Source: JAAYCI01 sp047972265
GTDB taxonomy: Bacteria; Bacillota; Clostridia; Oscillospirales; Ruminococcaceae
Length of the DNA: 16,987 nucleotides
Assembly (NCBI GenBank): GCA_047972265.1
Contig: JBKEAM010000087.1
Coordinates: forward strand, 1-16,987
Direction of reading: 5' to 3'
The translations under genes were made by a program, and so were the position numbers. Of the stretch, positions 13,760 to 16,987 are shown in pieces. Position 1 is the stretch's first letter; each line of letters begins with the position of its first letter. A model generated the notes under the pieces. It worked only from the letters and a program-made list of their open reading frames with translations, did not search any database and was not told the origin of the DNA.

Positions 13760-15586
13760 TTACAGTTTTTTGCTTGCTTTTGCCTCTTTCATACGCTGCT
13801 CGTGGCTTAGGGTCTTTTTGCGTATCCGCAAGTTTTTGGGTGTAACCTCTACCAGTTCATCCGGGCGGATAAACTCAAGGCACTCCTCTAGGCTCATTTT
13901 GGTTACCGGCACCAAACGCAGGGCATCATCACTGCCCGAAGCACGGGTATTGGTAAGGTGCTTTGTTTTGCATACGTTTACCACAATATCTTCCGACTTA
14001 GGCGAAACGCCAACCACCATGCCACCATATACCTTGTCGCCCGGTACAGCAAACAAACGGCCGCGGTCTTGCGCGTTGTACAAACCATACGCTACAGCGT
14101 CTCCTGTTTCGCTAGAAACAAGGCTGCCAGTGCTGCGGCCGGACAGCTCGCCACGGTATACGTCATACCCATCAAAAATGGTGTTCAAAATACCCTCGCC
14201 ATGGGTATCAGTTAAAAATTCACTGCGGTATCCAAACAACCCACGAGAGGGAATGCGGTATTCCACACGCATACGGGAGCCAAGCGGTGCCATCTGTACC
14301 AATTCGCCCTTACGGGAACCAAGCTTTTGCATTACGCTACCCTGGTATTCTGTGGGCACGTCAATTACCACATGCTCCATAGGCTCCATGGTAACGCCGT
14401 CCTCTTCGTGCATCAATACGCGCGGGGGCGATACCTGAAACTCAAAGCCTTCGCGGCGCATAGTTTCTATCAAAATAGAAAGATGCATTTCTCCACGGCC
14501 CGATACACGCAACGCATCGCTGTTGGCAGATTCTTCTACACGCAGGGCCACGTCCTTCAGCAGCTCTTTAAACAAGCGGTCGCGTATCTGGCGGCTGGTT
14601 ACAAATTTGCCCTCACGCCCTGCAAAGGGAGAGTCGTTTACCGAAAAGGTCATTTCTACAGTGGGCTCATTTATCTTTAAAAACGGCATCGCCTCTACAT
14701 TGGCCGGGTCGCACAGGGTGTTGCCAATATTAATGTCGGTAAGCCCCGAAAAAGAAACAATATCCCCCGCTTTGGCTTCCTCAATTGGGGTACGGCCTAC
14801 GCCCTCAAAGCTATACACCGCTGTGGTACGTCCCTTTTGTTTTAAGGTTTCGTCGTGCCAATCACACACCACCACATCCATATTGGGGCGCAGCACGCCG
14901 TTTTCGATGCGGCCAATGCCAATACGGCCCACATATTCGTTATAGTCTATGCTAGAGCAAAGCATAGCCAAAGGCGCATCGGGGTTGCCTTCGGGCGGGC
15001 GCACATAGTTTAAAACGGTTTCAAACAAGGGTTCCAGTGTGGTACCCGGCTCGTCGGGAGAATAGCTTGCAGTCCCCTCACGGCCAGAGCAAAATACCAT
15101 TGGAGAATCCAATTGCTCATCGGTAGCGCCCAAGTCCATCAAAAGCAAAAGAATTTCGTCAATTACTTCTTTAATGCGGGCATCGGGCCTATCTACCTTA
15201 TTTACCACAATAACCAAAGAAAGGTCTTGCTGCAAAGCCTTTTGCAGTACAAAACGGGTTTGCGGCATACAGCCCTCGGCAGCGTCTACCAACAGCAAAA
15301 CGCCGTTTACCATTTTTAGTACACGCTCTACCTCGCCGCCAAAGTCGGCGTGGCCGGGGGTATCTACAATATTTATCTTTACATCTTTATAGTAGCAGCA
15401 GGCATTTTTTGCCAAAATGCTAATGCCGCGCTCGCGCTCTATATCGCCCGAGTCCATCACGCGCTCGGCAACCTGCTGGTTTTCTCTAAAAGCGCCGCTT
15501 TGTTTTAATATTTGGTCTACCAACGTTGTTTTACCATGGTCTACGTGAGCAATAATTGCCACATTACGCAAATCGGTTCTCTGCAT
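13760..15586 (-). CDS. typA: Translational GTPase TypA/BipA
   Basis: A 608-residue ribosome-associated GTPase of the EF-G-like family, linked in other bacteria to 50S assembly and growth under cold or other stress. The G domain has G1 AHVDHGKT at 13-20, the switch segment ERERGISI, G3 DTPGH at 75-79 and G4 NKVD at 129-132. It is followed by domains II, III and V and the TypA-specific C-terminal domain ending in a Lys-rich tail. The segment RGLFGYRSEFLTDTHGEGIL is typical of TypA and separates it from EF-G, LepA and TetM-like proteins. Length is standard. The start at 15586 has AAAGGA about 9 nt upstream. Expression may be controlled by the long upstream leader with its terminator. Confidence 0.98.
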   Translation of the reverse strand: MQRTDLRNVAIIAHVDHGKTTLVDQILKQSGAFRENQQVAERVMDSGDIERERGISILAKNACCYYKDVKINIVDTPGHADFGGEVERVLKMVNGVLLLVDAAEGCMPQTRFVLQKALQQDLSLVIVVNKVDRPDARIKEVIDEILLLLMDLGATDEQLDSPMVFCSGREGTASYSPDEPGTTLEPLFETVLNYVRPPEGNPDAPLAMLCSSIDYNEYVGRIGIGRIENGVLRPNMDVVVCDWHDETLKQKGRTTAVYSFEGVGRTPIEEAKAGDIVSFSGLTDINIGNTLCDPANVEAMPFLKINEPTVEMTFSVNDSPFAGREGKFVTSRQIRDRLFKELLKDVALRVEESANSDALRVSGRGEMHLSILIETMRREGFEFQVSPPRVLMHEEDGVTMEPMEHVVIDVPTEYQGSVMQKLGSRKGELVQMAPLGSRMRVEYRIPSRGLFGYRSEFLTDTHGEGILNTIFDGYDVYRGELSGRSTGSLVSSETGDAVAYGLYNAQDRGRLFAVPGDKVYGGMVVGVSPKSEDIVVNVCKTKHLTNTRASGSDDALRLVPVTKMSLEECLEFIRPDELVEVTPKNLRIRKKTLSHEQRMKEAKASKKL

Positions 15587-15778
15587 CTAAAAAATCCTTT
15601 CATTCTTGCGTCCATCCGCAAAAGCGGGCTAAAAAAAACGGCGCAGGCGCGCCGTCCCCGGATATACAACTGCCGAACTGCGGCAGCAAATAAATGTTGA
15701 TAGTAAAAAAACAAAACCAACCTTCAAAACATTGCCGCTATACCTGTAAGCGCAATAAAAATCGCATCATACGAGCCA
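15587..15778 (-). ncRNA. Structured 5' leader of typA, or a separate small RNA of about 145 nt
   Basis: From the predicted transcription start near 15778 to the typA start there are about 190 nt with several pairing options on the minus strand. A local CTGCCG/CGGCAG hairpin (15670-15686) precedes the terminator hairpin (15638-15655), and a small CCGC/GCGG hairpin follows it just before the ribosome site. An upstream GCGGCA (complement of 15733-15738) can pair instead with TGCCGC (complement of 15680-15685). That would open the local hairpin and free CGGCAG, which could then pair imperfectly with the terminator 3' arm. I recognise no known riboswitch or T-box. Whether the RNA continues into typA or stops at 15631 cannot be told here. 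Confidence 0.5.
15631..15655 (-). terminator. Intrinsic terminator inside the typA leader
   Basis: On the minus strand a perfect 7-bp GC-rich stem (ACGGCGC/GCGCCGT, 15649-15655 with 15638-15644) with a 4-nt loop, followed by eight T residues (complement of 15631-15638). It lies about 45 nt upstream of the typA start codon and about 125 nt downstream of a strong promoter. This is the form expected of a transcription attenuator, or of the 3' end of a small RNA. Confidence 0.8.
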
Positions 15779-15784
15779 TTGGAT

Positions 15785-15813
15785 ATTTTACCACGCTACG
15801 CTGCATCGGTCAA
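15785..15813 (-). promoter_or_regulatory. Strong sigma-A promoter upstream of typA
   Basis: On the minus strand, -35 TTGACC (complement of 15808-15813, 5 of 6 consensus), a spacer of exactly 17 nt, and -10 TAAAAT (complement of 15785-15790, 5 of 6) preceded by TGG, an extended -10. It is the best promoter match I found in the window. Transcription should start near 15778, some 190 nt before the typA start codon. Confidence 0.8.
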
Positions 15814-15879
15814 ATAAAGTATTGATTACGGCTATATTTAAGGCATTTCTTAATTGGTTGCCTCTTTTACAGCCTTTTC

Positions 15880-16851
15880 TTACCCTGTTGTATATTCCCT
15901 AATTTTTTCCGCACTCACAATTATCCAGCGCCCATCATCTGCCGCTTTGGTAAAAGTATAGCGGTATTTCTCATCATTTTTTGTCATTTCTTCAAAGTTT
16001 TCGCTTGTCACAGCAACCCAATCAGAATTATCACCGTAGGTATAGTAACCATAAGGAAGCCCTTTGTAGTAAGGTCGATATAAAAATCCATTCACAAACT
16101 CTACAACCGCTGTGTCGCCTTCATTTTGTATGCTTGTAATTTGGGGAACATCCTCTCCCAAATAGCTGCCTTCTGGCACCCTAAGTATTAAAATATCCAC
16201 TTCGGGATAATACCAAACGCCTTCCTCTTCATTTGTAAAAAAATGATCTTTATAGGTTTCATCCTGTATTGGGTAAGCGCCAAACATCTCTTCTAAATTT
16301 TTTTCTATATCGCTTGCATAGTAAATATCTTTTGCAGACTGATACTCTTCTTTTGCTTCTATATCAGACAAAAGCTTTGCTATAACGTGGTTGGGATATA
16401 CCTCCAAATAAGATATAGATTGACCATCTTTTCCTATATATAAAGAGATTTTATTTGTTAAATATGTCCCCATTTCTATCAATTGCATATCACTGGTTTG
16501 CGCTATCCCCTTAAAATCGCTTAAATATACCTGGGCACCACCAATATCCAAAAATTCTCCAATTTGGTTGGAAAATCGCACAGCCTCTAGTGTTGGCACC
16601 ACCATTTGCCACTCCACCCGCTCTTCATCCGTAAAAGAATAATACCCCTCATATATTTCGCCGGGCTCAAATCCAATTGTTTCCAGCCTCGTCTGGTCAT
16701 ACCCTGCATATTCATCCGGCACCTGCGATGTTTGCACCGCGCCAGAAGTGGCAGACTCTGCTTCACTTCCCATACGCACTTGGCCGCCGCCACAGCCAAC
16801 CAGCAATAATAAACATAATACCGCCAAAAGTACTGTATATGTTTTTTTCAT
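15880..16851 (-). CDS. Lipoprotein of unknown function, member of a tandem paralogous pair
   Basis: A 323-residue exported lipoprotein. MKKTYTVLL opens a hydrophobic signal ending in lipobox LVGC (lipidated C20), then GGGQV and a Ser/Ala/Thr/Gln-rich linker to about 45. The mature part is acidic and Tyr-rich. It contains a central segment with LYIGKDGQSISYLEVYPN, and its C-terminal 40 residues (SENFEEMTKNDEKYRYTFTK and onward) resemble the small beta-rich ligand-binding ends of many Clostridia lipoproteins. I recognise no named family. ATG 16851 is chosen over the longer frame because AGAGGA lies just upstream and a clean signal peptide begins there. The stop codon of the upstream paralogue is only 10 nt away, so the pair should be co-transcribed. 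Base composition is A/T-rich compared with typA. Confidence 0.85.
   Translation of the reverse strand: MKKTYTVLLAVLCLLLLVGCGGGQVRMGSEAESATSGAVQTSQVPDEYAGYDQTRLETIGFEPGEIYEGYYSFTDEERVEWQMVVPTLEAVRFSNQIGEFLDIGGAQVYLSDFKGIAQTSDMQLIEMGTYLTNKISLYIGKDGQSISYLEVYPNHVIAKLLSDIEAKEEYQSAKDIYYASDIEKNLEEMFGAYPIQDETYKDHFFTNEEEGVWYYPEVDILILRVPEGSYLGEDVPQITSIQNEGDTAVVEFVNGFLYRPYYKGLPYGYYTYGDNSDWVAVTSENFEEMTKNDEKYRYTFTKAADDGRWIIVSAEKIREYTTG
15903..16005. repeat. Direct repeat copy 1 (3' end of the complete lipoprotein gene)
   Basis: This stretch aligns without gaps to 16885-16987, at an offset of 982 nt. By hand count there are 14 differences in 103 positions. It covers the conserved C-terminal coding part of the two paralogous lipoproteins. 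The match runs off the window edge, so its true length is unknown. Confidence 0.85.
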
Positions 16852-16861
16852 TGGTTTCCTC

Positions 16862-16987
16862 TCATTCCTCAACACGGTTCCTTGTTTTTTCTGCGCTCAC
16901 AATTATCCAGCGTCCATCATCTGCCGCCTTGGTAAAAGTATAGCGGTATTTTTCATACCCTTTTGTTGTTTCTTCAAAATTTTCGGC
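16862..16987 (-). CDS. Partial paralogue of the adjacent lipoprotein, C-terminal 41 codons
   Basis: The minus strand is open from the window edge to TGA at 16862-16864. The first 20 of its 41 residues read AENFEETTKGYEKYRYTFTK, and the rest continues through DDGRWIIVSAEK before a diverged end. This matches the C-terminus of the downstream lipoprotein almost residue for residue; only the last seven residues differ wholly. The rest of the gene lies beyond the window. It stops 10 nt before the next start codon, and the ribosome site of that gene overlaps the intergenic gap. It is most simply a tandem gene duplicate with a lipoprotein signal of its own further upstream. Confidence 0.85.
   Translation of the reverse strand, partial: AENFEETTKGYEKYRYTFTKAADDGRWIIVSAEKTRNRVEE
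16885..16987. repeat. Direct repeat copy 2 (3' end of the partial lipoprotein gene)
   Basis: Second copy of the repeat at 15903-16005, in the same orientation and cut by the window end. Many differences are silent or conservative in the encoded peptide, as expected for a gene duplication under selection rather than a recent assembly artefact. Confidence 0.85.

Noticed and set aside
13770..14438. 222-codon plus-strand frame opposite typA
   Set aside because: Shadow of typA; Ser/Arg/Thr-rich with no domain and no upstream ribosome site.
15738..15779. Leader peptide of 13 codons (MARMMRFLLRLQV) upstream of typA
   Set aside because: In frame and near the predicted transcription start, but it has no ribosome site and no run of a single regulatory amino acid; kept only as a note in the leader finding.
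15841..15863. AGGCA/TGCCT hairpin after the minus-strand lipoprotein as its terminator
   Set aside because: Only 5 bp with a 13-nt loop and no clear T run on the minus strand, too weak to call.

Overview
The window reads as chromosomal DNA of a Gram-positive anaerobe of the class Clostridia, probably an Oscillospiraceae- or Ruminococcaceae-like gut bacterium. I infer this from strong AGGAGG-type ribosome binding sites, a split (two-subunit) transketolase, a dgt-dnaG-rpoD cluster with a short sigma-A, several lipoproteins with Gram-positive-type lipoboxes, and uronate catabolism genes of the kind used on host or plant acidic glycans. No rRNA, tRNA, CRISPR array, insertion sequence or phage gene was seen.

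Region 1 (1-3703, + strand) is a catabolic operon entered from upstream. It holds the last codons of a transketolase N-terminal subunit, the transketolase C-terminal subunit, an RpiB-fold isomerase that looks like DhuI (the isomerase for the unsaturated-uronate product 4-deoxy-5-hexosulose uronate), a KDG kinase and a KDPG aldolase fused to a glyoxalase/VOC-like domain. Together they point to breakdown of unsaturated uronic acids, released by polysaccharide lyases from glycosaminoglycans or pectin, to pyruvate and glyceraldehyde 3-phosphate. A 13-bp hairpin separates the isomerase from the kinase, and a strong terminator closes the operon.

Region 2 (3708-5958, - strand) holds a small lipoprotein with its own promoter and terminator, and a two-domain PPK2 polyphosphate:AMP phosphotransferase. 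An AT-rich divergent spacer of about 380 bp follows.

Region 3 (6340-10505, + strand) is the housekeeping block: dGTPase-like HD hydrolase, DNA primase and the primary sigma factor, ended by a terminator. Next comes a two-gene unit (10547-13614): an AT-rich lipoprotein of unknown function and a cytoplasmic sulfatase-fold protein. The latter has lost its nucleophile and most metal ligands, so it is probably a pseudoenzyme.

Region 4 (13671-16987, - strand) holds the ribosome-associated GTPase TypA/BipA. Its long leader starts at a near-consensus promoter and contains an intrinsic terminator before the start codon, so it is either an attenuator or a small RNA. Upstream lie two tandem paralogous lipoprotein genes, the second cut by the window edge.

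The observations most worth following up are the degenerate sulfatase, the typA leader, and the uronate operon that pairs a transketolase with a DhuI-like isomerase.
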